A stretch of 64,000 bases of DNA from Clostridia bacterium (GTDB taxonomy: Bacteria > Bacillota > Clostridia > Christensenellales > Aristaeellaceae), in contig JAFWEJ010000007.1 in NCBI GenBank assembly GCA_017512985.1, positions 27,394-91,393 on the forward strand, read 5' to 3'. The notes below the pieces were generated by a model. It saw only the letters and a list, made by a program, of their open reading frames with translations, searched no databases and was not told where the DNA came from. Position numbers and translations under genes: made by a program. Position 1 is the stretch's first letter; the number at the start of each line of letters is the position of its first letter. Below, piece by piece: positions 8,271 to 16,459 of this stretch.

Positions 8271-9167
8271 TCAACAAAAGTCCATGAAAAGAACAGAAGC
8301 GTCGATATCCTTCGCCCATTCCGGCAGGCTCGTCACGCAGATCTTTTCCCCCGTAATGGGATGATCCAGTTCCAGTAAAGCGCTGTGCAGCGCAAAACAG
8401 CCCGGAAACTCCCCCGGCTGCTCCTGTCCGTATAAAAAATCCCCCTTCACCGAGCACCCGATATGGCTCAGGTGCACCCGGATCTGGTGGGTTCGTCCCG
8501 TCTCCAGTTCCAGCAGTACCAGTGCGCCGTCTCCCTGCTCCCGCAGCACCCGGTATTTTGTCCGGCTTGGCTTCCCCTCCTCGCTGACGATCCGACGCAC
8601 AGTTGCGCCCGGCGCCTTCGCGATCGGATAGTCCAGGATCCCTTCGTCCTTCTCCGGCCTCCCGTCCGTCCAGGCCAGGTACCGCCGACGGAAAGCCGGC
8701 GTATGCAGTTCTTTCTGCAACAGATGCTGCGCATGGGGCGTCCGGGCAATGACCATCAGCCCGCCCGTGCCCTTGTCCAGCCGGTTCACTGGACGGTATA
8801 CAAAGTTCTCCGGGCATCCGGACCGGGCGTAAACCGCGTTCTCCAGGCTGTCGTCCGGATGGTTCCGGCTGCTCTGGCTGGCAATGCCGGCCGGCTTTAC
8901 GGCGATCATCAGGTGCCCGTCTTCATACGGCACCTCCACCGGCATTTCAAACGGCTTCAGCGCGTATACCGGCGCGTCCTCCGCCCATTCGATCCCGACC
9001 AGGTCCCCGTCTTCCGCCCGGGCGTCCGCCCGGACAGGCTCCCCGTTCAGGAAGATCCTGCCGTTCCACTTTGCGCTTTTCAGCGCCGTATAGCTTACGC
9101 CCATGCTGCTCCGCAGGATATCCCGGATCTTCCGTCCGGCTTCTTCACTCCCGACCCTGTATTCCAT
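8271..9167 (-). CDS. RluA-family pseudouridine synthase
   Basis: A 298-residue enzyme that isomerises uridine to pseudouridine in rRNA or tRNA. The N-terminal ~80 residues match an S4-like RNA-binding region. The catalytic domain has the active-site motif RPVNRLDKGTGGLMVIA (catalytic Asp in RLDK; the usual TSG is TGG here) and the C-terminal GRTHQIRVHLSHIG motif. Length is typical of the RluC/RluD subgroup. The start ATG overlaps the stop of the PAP2 gene as TAATG, so translation is coupled. The stop codon abuts a heptad array. Which RNA position is modified cannot be told from sequence. Confidence 0.92.
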   Translation of the reverse strand: MEYRVGSEEAGRKIRDILRSSMGVSYTALKSAKWNGRIFLNGEPVRADARAEDGDLVGIEWAEDAPVYALKPFEMPVEVPYEDGHLMIAVKPAGIASQSSRNHPDDSLENAVYARSGCPENFVYRPVNRLDKGTGGLMVIARTPHAQHLLQKELHTPAFRRRYLAWTDGRPEKDEGILDYPIAKAPGATVRRIVSEEGKPSRTKYRVLREQGDGALVLLELETGRTHQIRVHLSHIGCSVKGDFLYGQEQPGEFPGCFALHSALLELDHPITGEKICVTSLPEWAKDIDASVLFMDFC

Positions 9168-10096
9168 TACTGTTTCTTTCCGATCTTTTCAAAAACCGGA
9201 AAAACCCTCGGATAAACGCCGATGATAACAAACAGGATGACCGCGTACCGCGCGGTCCGCACCAGGTTCGCCAGCAGCTCGCCGCTGTCCAGCCATTCCT
9301 TGCTGAACGGCGTCTTCAGCAGTGTATTCAGGGCGAAATAAATCACGAAGGCGCCCGCCGCACGCAGGATCATTGCCCATATATTCCTGGTGTCCCGGAA
9401 TTTCACATACTTTTCTTCATAGGGAAACGCGACTGCGGCGGCAATCAGCAGCCCCAGCGCGGTAAAATAATCCCGGCTGGTGCACCAGAAAATGCCCGGC
9501 ACGGTCAGTACAAGCAGGATCGCATAACGAATCCATTCTTTTTTCACATACTTCACCAGCGCCATATTAAATCCGATCGCCGCCAGGCCGACCGCCCAGC
9601 CGGCAAGCACGTCTGTCGGATAATGCACGCCCACGGCAATCCGGCTCAGGCCGATCAGCAGCGGCATCACGATTGCCAGCGTCCACATCCATCTTTTCCT
9701 CAGTTCCCTTCCGATGCTTCCGAAAAGCGATACCGCTGTGGCGCCGTGTCCGCTCGGGAAAGAAAACCCCTGCTGGATGATGTCCATGGGATCCGCGTCC
9801 GCTTCCACGACCTGAAGCACCTTAATGCTCTCCTTGTGCGCCATATACGGCCGGACCCGCAGCACAATGTTCTTGATCATCGGAAACCACATGCTGGCCG
9901 TCAGGACCGTCAGCGCAACCCGTTTTCCGGCCGCCTTCCTGTAGCAGAACAGCATAACAATCAGCAGCAGGAGCGACATGGTTTCACCGCCGACAAAGGA
10001 AAACACTTTCGACAGGGCCGTTCCGACGGAACCCATCGTCTCCTGCACCCATTGAATCAGGTCAACTTCCCATTGAAAATAAAAAACATTGCCCAT
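9167..10096 (-). CDS. PAP2-family membrane phosphatase
   Basis: A 309-residue polytopic membrane protein of the phosphatidic acid phosphatase type 2 family, probably hydrolysing a lipid phosphate (phosphatidic acid, undecaprenyl or sphingoid phosphate) on the outer leaflet. All three family motifs are visible: KNIVLRVRP (KxxxxxxRP), PSGHGA, and SRIAVGVHYPTD (SRxxxxxHxxxD). The hydrophobic C-terminal half adds further helices, longer than the minimal PAP2 fold. A GGAGA site precedes the ATG at 10096. It overlaps the pseudouridine synthase gene by one base. The exact lipid substrate is unknown. Confidence 0.9.
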   Translation of the reverse strand: MGNVFYFQWEVDLIQWVQETMGSVGTALSKVFSFVGGETMSLLLLIVMLFCYRKAAGKRVALTVLTASMWFPMIKNIVLRVRPYMAHKESIKVLQVVEADADPMDIIQQGFSFPSGHGATAVSLFGSIGRELRKRWMWTLAIVMPLLIGLSRIAVGVHYPTDVLAGWAVGLAAIGFNMALVKYVKKEWIRYAILLVLTVPGIFWCTSRDYFTALGLLIAAAVAFPYEEKYVKFRDTRNIWAMILRAAGAFVIYFALNTLLKTPFSKEWLDSGELLANLVRTARYAVILFVIIGVYPRVFPVFEKIGKKQ

Positions 10097-10158
10097 TTTT
10101 GCTCATCTCCGATCCTGGCTATTATATCTGATTTGGGTTCGCTCTGCAACAAAAGCCC

Positions 10159-10190
10159 TTGACGCGTATTCTCTCTCATGATAATATAAT
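10159..10190 (+). promoter_or_regulatory. Promoter of the tRNA-Ser pair
   Basis: TTGACG (10159-10164), with candidate -10 boxes GATAAT (10180-10185, spacer 15) and TATAAT (10185-10190, spacer 20), just before the first tRNA. Neither spacing is ideal, so the exact -10 is uncertain. Confidence 0.5.
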
Positions 10191-10205
10191 CGGGCTGGTT
10201 AGCTT

Positions 10206-10294
10206 GGAGCGATGGCCGAGCGGTTGAAGGCGCTGGTCTTGAAAACCAGTGATACCGAAAGGTACCGGGGGTTCGAATCCCTCTCGCTCCGCCA
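10206..10294 (+). tRNA. tRNA-Ser (anticodon UGA)
   Basis: An 89-nt class II tRNA. The acceptor stem GGAGCGA pairs with TCGCTCC, followed by discriminator G and an encoded CCA. The anticodon stem-loop CTGGTCTTGAAAACCAG gives anticodon TGA. There is a long variable arm, and the T-loop is GGTTCGAATCC. Confidence 0.95.
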
Positions 10295-10304
10295 GCCTTG
10301 ACAT

Positions 10305-10396
10305 GGAGAAGTACCCAAGTGGCCGAAGGGGCTCCCCTGCTAAGGGAGTAGGATCCGTTGAGGGTCGCCCGGGTTCAAATCCCGGCTTCTCCGCCA
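10305..10396 (+). tRNA. tRNA-Ser (anticodon GCU)
   Basis: A 92-nt class II tRNA. The acceptor stem GGAGAAG pairs with CTTCTCC, then G and encoded CCA. The anticodon arm CTCCCCTGCTAAGGGAG gives GCT. It has a long variable arm and T-loop GGTTCAAATCC. It lies 10 bases after the UGA isoacceptor, so both are cotranscribed. Confidence 0.95.
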
Positions 10397-10402
10397 ATAA
10401 GA

Positions 10403-10435
10403 CCCTAGGAAAATCAACGTTCCTAGGGTTTTTTT
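10403..10435 (+). terminator. Terminator of the tRNA operon
   Basis: Perfect 9-bp stem CCCTAGGAA / TTCCTAGGG with an 8-base loop and a seven-T run. Confidence 0.92.
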
Positions 10436-10523
10436 CTGCCAAAAAATGGCAATGTACCCTTTACTGTACCCTTTAGAGAAAATGACCAAATTGTACAAAT
10501 TATTACGCTTGAATAACAAAATT

Positions 10524-10560
10524 GCGCGGCGTTAGCGTTGTCAAACCGCTCGCACCGCGC
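10524..10560 (-). terminator. Possible terminator of the MMPL operon
   Basis: On the minus strand, GCGCGG pairs with CCGCGC around a partly paired interior, followed by AATTTTGTTA. It lies about 75 bases past the stop at 10637. The imperfect stem and short T run make this tentative. The rest of 10436-10636 shows nothing else recognisable. Confidence 0.45.
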
Positions 10561-10636
10561 TATATCATCCTATTGTTCCAAGCGAAATTTATAACCGGGA
10601 ATAGATTTGTTGACTCGCAGATCCAATTTCAATCTA

Positions 10637-12475
10637 TTATTTCAAATCTGTCCGAATAATATATACCGTCTCTTCATCCATACCCTCCGGTTTGAGGTCA
10701 TATCCAGTATCGGTCAGTTGATCCTTTGTGGTCTTCCATGCATTCAAAGCGCCAGCCAGATCCTTTTCCATGAGCGGAAGCAGCTTCTCTGCCGCACTTT
10801 TTTCAGCGGTAAGGATACTGTCTTTCAACACTTTTGTTCCGGTTTCCTGCAGCGTTGACGCGCCGGCGGATACCAGCATTGCGCCTGCTGAAAGCGTTGC
10901 CGCACCATCAGAAGCCTGGGCCACACCATCCGTATACTCTTTCAGTCCCGTTACAAACGTGTTTACCTGGTCCAGCTGTTCTTTCAGGGCCGAGAGCTTC
11001 TCCCGGGCCGCTGTTGCCTGGGCCAGTTTCACAGCAATTGTTTCGTCCTTCGACAGATAAGCTTCCGTGTTCTCCGTCACCAGTTTTTCAATCTGTTCCT
11101 GCACGGCTGCTTCGGTCTGAGCCAGTATTTCTTCGCTGTTCATCTGAGCTTCCACAGCGGTATCTACCTGCGCGGCCTGTTCCTTTGTCACCAGCCCGCC
11201 TTTCAGGGCGGCGGCATACTGTTCGGCAGTCATCTCATACCCGGCAGCTTTCAGGACGGCTTCCAGCACCTTGCCCTTTACGGCTTCCTGAACGCCTGCC
11301 CTGATCTGGTCTTCATTGGCCATAACCTGTTTACGGACTTCCTCCGCGACTTTGGCGGAAGCGGCGGCTTTCAGTGTATCGGGTTCAAGCTGTGCAGTCA
11401 CGCCGTCCAGGACTTCGGCATAATTCTCCGCGGTCAACGCCGGCACCGTGACGCCGGCATCCGCAAGGCCGGAAGCAGCGATCTGGTCATTGGCTGTATT
11501 CAGGATCGCGGCAAAAATCTGTTCCGCGCCGCTGTTCAGGGCCTCGTTATTCTTCTCCAGCGTACCCAGCCCGGTTTTCAGGGCTGCCGCGCCGTCCGAT
11601 ACCTGCTGCGCCCCTTCCGCCAGCTGTAAAGCGCCGGCATCCAGGTCATTCAATCCTTTGTTCAGTTCATTGATCTTATCAGTGATTTCTTTCGTCTTTC
11701 CCTCAGTTGCCGGCAGATCCGAACCGTCCTTCAGGGCAGTCAGCAAGGCTGTGGCTTCCTTCAGCAGCGTTTCGGGATCACTGTCGCCAACCCGTGCGTC
11801 TATCTCACGGCAGGCGGCTTCCAGCGGATCGGAGGAGCAGAAAGTCATCATCCAGCCAAGATCCGCGTGATCCGCGTGGAACGTTGCGGAGAAGGATGCC
11901 GGCAGCTGCAGGGTAGCGTCCATGTTCGGCACAGCCCAGCCCACCAGTACGGACCGCTCTGCTTCCGTCAGTACAGCCGCGTTTTCCGCTTTCAGGTCCG
12001 AAATGCCTTCTTCCGGAAGCGGCAGTACGGAAAGCGCCAGTGCAGGTGCCTGTCCCTCCGTCCGGTAGGTTACGGTCAAGATAGCTTCGCCGGTCTTTTC
12101 TTTCAGGTCTGACGCGGAGATCTCTTCCCCGTCCAGGGTCAGGGTCACAACCGGCAGCACAGCCGGTGCTTTATCAGAAGTACCCTGATAGATCACGTTC
12201 TTTCCGTCCGCCTTCCAGGTCAGCGTTTCACCTTCCAGGGTAAAGTCCTCATTTCCGCCCACGTTCTGAATGCCGTTTAGCATGGTGCGGTCAGCCAGCT
12301 CATCCAGCCCATCCGTGTTTTCCAGGCGGATGCTGTCCGTAATGCTTGTCACAGTACCGTCAGCACCGGCGACCACATAGACCCGTTCATGCTTCATATT
12401 CTCAGCCAGCGCTCCGGTGCATCCAAGCACCATAACCAGCGCCGTCAGCATCGCAATAATTTTCTTACTCATCAT
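10637..12475 (-). CDS. Secreted protein with XXXLXXG heptad repeats, partner of MMPL exporter
   Basis: A 612-residue exported protein. Residues 1-25 form a signal peptide (MMSKKIIAMLTALVMVLG...GALAE). A ~230-residue beta-rich N-terminal domain follows. Then come long alpha-helical stretches with heptads of the X-X-X-Leu-X-X-Gly type found in YhgE/Pip-like proteins (for example LDAGALQLAEGAQQVSDGAA at about 300 and a second block near 560). Such proteins regularly sit beside MMPL/RND-type exporters and are thought to act as extracytoplasmic partners. The gene follows the MMPL gene by 16 bases with an AAGGAAGG site overlapping the gap. The start is taken at 12475; the adjacent ATG at 12472 is equally possible. 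Exact function is unknown; adaptor or gating role is inference. Confidence 0.82.
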   Translation of the reverse strand: MMSKKIIAMLTALVMVLGCTGALAENMKHERVYVVAGADGTVTSITDSIRLENTDGLDELADRTMLNGIQNVGGNEDFTLEGETLTWKADGKNVIYQGTSDKAPAVLPVVTLTLDGEEISASDLKEKTGEAILTVTYRTEGQAPALALSVLPLPEEGISDLKAENAAVLTEAERSVLVGWAVPNMDATLQLPASFSATFHADHADLGWMMTFCSSDPLEAACREIDARVGDSDPETLLKEATALLTALKDGSDLPATEGKTKEITDKINELNKGLNDLDAGALQLAEGAQQVSDGAAALKTGLGTLEKNNEALNSGAEQIFAAILNTANDQIAASGLADAGVTVPALTAENYAEVLDGVTAQLEPDTLKAAASAKVAEEVRKQVMANEDQIRAGVQEAVKGKVLEAVLKAAGYEMTAEQYAAALKGGLVTKEQAAQVDTAVEAQMNSEEILAQTEAAVQEQIEKLVTENTEAYLSKDETIAVKLAQATAAREKLSALKEQLDQVNTFVTGLKEYTDGVAQASDGAATLSAGAMLVSAGASTLQETGTKVLKDSILTAEKSAAEKLLPLMEKDLAGALNAWKTTKDQLTDTGYDLKPEGMDEETVYIIRTDLK

Positions 12476-12491
12476 AATCCTTCCTTTCTGA

Positions 12492-14561
12492 TCAGCAGGC
12501 AGCTTTTTCCATTCCGGCTGTCGTATGAACAATGACTTTATCCATGATCAGCAGCACCGCAGGCAGGAGCAGCAATACCACTGCCACGCTCAGCAGCGCG
12601 CCGCGGGCAATCAGCCTGCACATGGAGGAGATGATCGCCACATTGGAATACAGGCCCACGCCGTAGGTCGCCGCAAAGAAGCCAAGACCGCTGACCAGCA
12701 CGCTCTGCGCGGCGGAAGCGACAGCGTCCTGAACCGCTTCTTTCTTATCCTTACCTGCAAGCCGGTTCTGCTTGTACCGGGTCGTCAGCAGGATGGCGTA
12801 GTCCACCGTGGCGCCCAGCTGGATCGTGGAGATCAGGATCGGCCCTACAAAAGGCAGCTCCTGTTTCAGGTAATACGGGATGCACAGGTTGGCCGCAATA
12901 GCCAGTTCGATCACAGCCACCAGCAGGACAGGCAGCGAGAAGGACCGCTGCACCAGCATGATGATCACAAAGATCGCGATAATCGAAATCAGGCTGACAA
13001 CCGTGAAGTCCCGGTCCGTACAGGCAATTAGGTCCTTTGTGCAGGGCGCTTCACCGATCAGCATGCCGCCCTTGTCGTACTTCTTCAGGATTGCGTTCAG
13101 GCTGTCGATCTGCGCGTTTACTTCATCCGAGGAGATGACATAAGCGCTATTCACCAGCATCAGCTGATACCGGTCGCCTTTGACCATGGACAGCACATCC
13201 TCCGGCAGGATCGACTCCGGAATCCCGGCGCCCAGCAGGCTGTCGATCCCGACGACGCTTTTCACACCGTCCACCTGCTGCATTTCCTTCGTCATGTCCC
13301 GGGCATCCTTCTGGGATACGTCCGCGTCGACCAGCAGCAGATGGGTCGTGGACATGCCAAAGGTCTCTTCCAGTTTCTTGTTGGCCTGGATGGATTCCAG
13401 CTCCGGCGGCATGACCTTGCTCATATCGTAGTAGACATTCACATTCCGGTATCCGTAGAACGACGGGATGATCATGATCAGCAGGATCACAGCCAGCACT
13501 TTATAGTGTTTCGTAACAAACCGGCCGATGCCGCTCACATCAGGCAGCAGCGGTTTGTGGCTCGTTTTTTCGATCGCGCCGTCCAGCGCCCGGATCACAC
13601 AGGGCAGCAGCGTCACCGTGCCAAGCACGCCCAGGATTACGCCCTTGCTCATCACAATGCCCAGGTCTTTGCCCAGGGTGAAACTCATGAAGCAGATGCT
13701 CACAAAGCCGGCGATCGTGGTCAGGGAGGAGCCCAGGATGGAAGTGAAGGTCAGCCGGATGGCATTCGCCATGGCTTCATCCTTGTCGTCCGTCAGGGCT
13801 TTCTGCTCTTTGTAGCTGTGCCACAGGAAAATTGAATAGTCCAGCGTCACAGCCAGCTGCAGCACGGCAGCCACCGCCTTGGTGATATAGCTGATCTCGC
13901 CCAGGAAATAATTGCTGCCCATGTTCCACAGTACAGAAACAGCAATGCAGAGCAGGAAGATCAGCGGCAGCAGGAACGAGTCCATGGTCAGCATCAGCAC
14001 AACGGCGCACAGCGCTACGGCAATCGCGACATAGATCGCTTCCTGGTCCTCCACCAGCTGCCGGGTATCGGTCACGACCGCGGAAAGGCCGCTTACAAAG
14101 GTCTTTTCACCGGCAACCTTCCGTACCTGACTGATAGCTTCCATGGTTTCCTCAGAGGAGGAACCTTCATCAAAGAAGACAGCGGAAAGCATACAGTCGC
14201 CCCGCTGGAACTTCTCCCGAATATCATCCGGGATGATTTCCACGGGCAGCGTTCCCTTCGTCAGTGAAGCGTACCCGATGACAGAGTCCACATGCGGTAT
14301 TTCCTTCAGGGCGTTTTCCATATCCGCCTGGTCCTTCAGGTTCATACCCTCCGTAACCAGCAGGGAAAAAGCGCCCTTGCCGAAATCCTTCAGCAGGATC
14401 TCCTGGCCCTGGACAGTTTCCAGGTCCTGCGGCAGATAATACAGCAGGTCATATTTGGTCTTTGTCCGGACCATGCCCAGCACAGACGGCACCACCAGCG
14501 CAATGCACAGGATGATGATCAGTATCCGGTGCTGAACCAGTCCCTTGGTAAATCCTTTCAT
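12492..14561 (-). CDS. MMPL/RND-family exporter
   Basis: A 689-residue membrane protein with the two-fold RND layout. A first helix (RILIIILCIALVVPSVLG) is followed by an external loop domain of ~150 residues, then a cluster of helices. After a second lone helix (KVLAVILLIMIIPSFYGY, about residue 350) there is another external domain and helix cluster. MMPL proteins export lipids, polyketides or hydrophobic drugs using the proton gradient; TMs with conserved charged residues occur in the segments LQLAVTLDYSIFLWHSY and IQLGATVDYAILLTTRY (Asp-Tyr pairs characteristic of the family). The ATG at 14561 has an ideal AGGAGG nine bases upstream. The gene is divergent from the TetR gene and probably controlled by it. 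Confidence 0.9.
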   Translation of the reverse strand: MKGFTKGLVQHRILIIILCIALVVPSVLGMVRTKTKYDLLYYLPQDLETVQGQEILLKDFGKGAFSLLVTEGMNLKDQADMENALKEIPHVDSVIGYASLTKGTLPVEIIPDDIREKFQRGDCMLSAVFFDEGSSSEETMEAISQVRKVAGEKTFVSGLSAVVTDTRQLVEDQEAIYVAIAVALCAVVLMLTMDSFLLPLIFLLCIAVSVLWNMGSNYFLGEISYITKAVAAVLQLAVTLDYSIFLWHSYKEQKALTDDKDEAMANAIRLTFTSILGSSLTTIAGFVSICFMSFTLGKDLGIVMSKGVILGVLGTVTLLPCVIRALDGAIEKTSHKPLLPDVSGIGRFVTKHYKVLAVILLIMIIPSFYGYRNVNVYYDMSKVMPPELESIQANKKLEETFGMSTTHLLLVDADVSQKDARDMTKEMQQVDGVKSVVGIDSLLGAGIPESILPEDVLSMVKGDRYQLMLVNSAYVISSDEVNAQIDSLNAILKKYDKGGMLIGEAPCTKDLIACTDRDFTVVSLISIIAIFVIIMLVQRSFSLPVLLVAVIELAIAANLCIPYYLKQELPFVGPILISTIQLGATVDYAILLTTRYKQNRLAGKDKKEAVQDAVASAAQSVLVSGLGFFAATYGVGLYSNVAIISSMCRLIARGALLSVAVVLLLLPAVLLIMDKVIVHTTAGMEKAAC

Positions 14562-14602
14562 GTTTGTCTTCCTCCTGTTCGGTGCTTGTTTTGAACACCA
14601 TG

Positions 14603-14690
14603 TTGACTTTCTCAACGCCGTGAATTATAATGACCCCCCGTGATCGAAATCAATAATCAGATTGATTATCGATCGTTTGTTAATCAACAC
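14603..14690. promoter_or_regulatory. Overlapping divergent promoters with TetR operator
   Basis: Plus strand: TTGACT (14603-14608), 17 bases, TATAAT (14626-14631), reading to the TetR gene. Minus strand: TTGATT (14653-14648), 18 bases, TATAAT (14629-14624), reading to the MMPL operon; the two -10 boxes overlap. A perfect 7+7 inverted repeat ATAATCA-GAT-TGATTAT at 14653-14669 touches the minus -35 and lies just downstream of the plus start. TAATCAAC half-sites recur near 14681 and 14710. This is the expected geometry for one repressor controlling both directions. Confidence 0.75.
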
Positions 14691-14754
14691 CGGTTCAGCC
14701 GCCATCCGGATAATCAACAAAAAAGCCAATATTGTTCAGGAAAGAAGGAGACCC

Positions 14755-15330
14755 ATGGAAGAGCAAAAAAAAGAAGACCGGCGTGTGAGGCGCACCAAAA
14801 AGATGCTGACCCAGGCCCTGACTCAGCTCATGCAGGAAAAACAGATCAAGGAAATCACAGTCAAGGAACTGACAGACCTTGCGGATATGAACCGGGGTAC
14901 TTTCTACCTGTATTACAGGGATGTGTACGACATGCTGGAAAAGCTGGAGGACAGCATGTTTGAGGCCCTGGACAGCATTGCCGCCCTGCATGAAACTGAC
15001 GCGGCCCGACAGGAAACCAAACCGATCCTGCTGGATGTATTCCGTTTTGTGGAGGAAAACCAAGAGATTGTCCGGGTGCTGCTCAGCCCCTACGGCGACA
15101 TGAAATTCCTTCACCGCCTGTATGACGTGATCCGGGAAAAGTGTCTCACCGGATTTCCATACGCCGCCGCGGTGGACAAAAAAAATGAGGCGGATTTTGA
15201 TTACCGCTTCAGTTTTGTGATCTATGGTGCCGCCGGGCTGATCCGCGCCTGGGTAAACCGGAACTGTGCGGAGCCCGCCGTTCAGATGGCCGAACTGGCT
15301 GACGCACTGATTCGCCGCGGAAGTCTGTAA
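14755..15330 (+). CDS. TetR/AcrR-family transcriptional regulator
   Basis: A 191-residue regulator. The N-terminal helix-turn-helix runs from about residue 10 to 55 (RRTKKMLTQALTQLMQEKQI then VKELTDLADMNRGTFYLYY), a close match to the TetR DNA-binding domain. The ligand-binding C-terminal half is of the type seen in Clostridial TetR proteins with the TetR_C domain often annotated near DhaS. The ATG at 14755 has an AAGGAG site four to five bases upstream; an earlier in-frame start at 14662 would fall in the operator and is rejected. It is divergent from the MMPL operon, whose substrate is probably its inducer (inference). A bidirectional terminator follows at 15433. Confidence 0.92.
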   Translation: MEEQKKEDRRVRRTKKMLTQALTQLMQEKQIKEITVKELTDLADMNRGTFYLYYRDVYDMLEKLEDSMFEALDSIAALHETDAARQETKPILLDVFRFVEENQEIVRVLLSPYGDMKFLHRLYDVIREKCLTGFPYAAAVDKKNEADFDYRFSFVIYGAAGLIRAWVNRNCAEPAVQMAELADALIRRGSL

Positions 15331-15432
15331 TCTCACATTCCATCATTTTTCAGGAGCAAACCCCAAAAAACACAGTGCAGATTAATATTCAACCTCCTCA
15401 CACATTTTTTCTCTGTTCTTTTCCCAATATAA

Positions 15433-15458
15433 CAAAAGTGCGGAAACCCGCACTTTTG
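15433..15458. terminator. Bidirectional terminator between TetR and integrase genes
   Basis: Perfect 11-bp stem CAAAAGTGCGG / CCGCACTTTTG with loop AAAC. The A/T-rich outer ends give U tracts on both strands, serving convergent genes ending at 15330 and 15477. Confidence 0.8.
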
Positions 15459-15476
15459 TCAAATAGATTATCCCGC

Positions 15477-16421
15477 TCATATGGATTGCAGATACCGCTG
15501 CATGCGATCCGCGCTGTCTTGTTGCATCTTCTCCGTAACATGGCCGTAAGTATCAAGAGTGAAGGCCACAGTCGCATGCCCAAGGTTGGAAGACACTGTC
15601 TTGATATCCGTCCCCTGTTCTAAAGCCAGCGTCGCATAAGTATGCCGGAGATCATGGAAACGGGTTTCCGGAAGGCCAGCTGCCTTGGCACAACGCTTAA
15701 AGCTCTCATACACCGTACACTTGGAGAGATGACGACCCAACTCAGTTGTGAACACAAAATTCTCATCGTTTACCCAGTTCTCGCCGGCGGCCAGTTTCCA
15801 TTCAGACTGTTTAGATCTGATCCGACGCAACACGTTCAGCACATCGTCCGCCACCATGAAGACACGCTGCTTATCGTTCTTCAGGGGAGCAAATTTATAC
15901 TCTCCGCCCGGCTTCCGCTCTTTCTGCAACTGACGGTAAATCCGGATTGTCTTCCTGTTAAAATCAACGCAGTCCCAGGTCAGACCAATCACTTCGCCCT
16001 GGCGCATGCCGGTGAAAGCCGTCACATACAGAAGGTTTTCCATCGGGTTGCCCTTAATAGCATTCAGAAACTCTCTCACGTTCTCTCCCTCCACTGGATG
16101 CATTTCGCTCTTAATTACTTTCGGCAGCGTCGCCGCGTCGCTGACATTGTACCGGAGATATCTGAGTTCCACTGCCTTGTCCAGCGCTTCATGAAGTACG
16201 CTGTGGATGTTCTTGATGGATTTGGCAGAAAGGCCGGGGCTCTTATTGACCTTCCATTTTCCGTTACACATCTTCTGCTTGATCTTATAAGGCTTCATCC
16301 GGCTGTTATATAAATTCTGGACCATCGGCGCAGTCAATTCCGTCAGCAGGAGTGCACCGAAGGCAGGCTTGAGATGCATGCGGATCTGATAATCATACTG
16401 GTCGATCGTATTAGGTTTCAC
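15477..16421 (-). pseudogene. Tyrosine recombinase/integrase, N-terminally truncated
   Basis: 314 residues from a GTG. A SAM-like core-binding domain (~1-100) and a complete catalytic domain are present: Arg in TGMRQGEVIGL, HxxR in FHDLRHTYAT, His in LGHATVAFTLDTYGH and the Tyr nucleophile in the same segment. Elements of the Tn916/phage integrase group normally start with a ~60-residue arm-binding domain, which is missing. The frame stays open upstream for about 24 codons (to 16493; ...LREKVIWLKEYKTD), clearly integrase-like, but offers no start codon before a stop and runs into the 3' end of the HNH gene. I read this as a 5'-truncated relic. No matching excisionase or cargo is visible. Expression as a shortened protein cannot be excluded. 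Confidence 0.75.
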
Positions 16422-16459
16422 ATCCGTCTTATACTCTTTCAGCCAGATAACCTTCTCCC

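Noticed and set aside
10176-10442. A minus-strand open frame across the tRNA genes
   Set aside because: It lies antisense to two well-formed tRNA genes and has no coding support.
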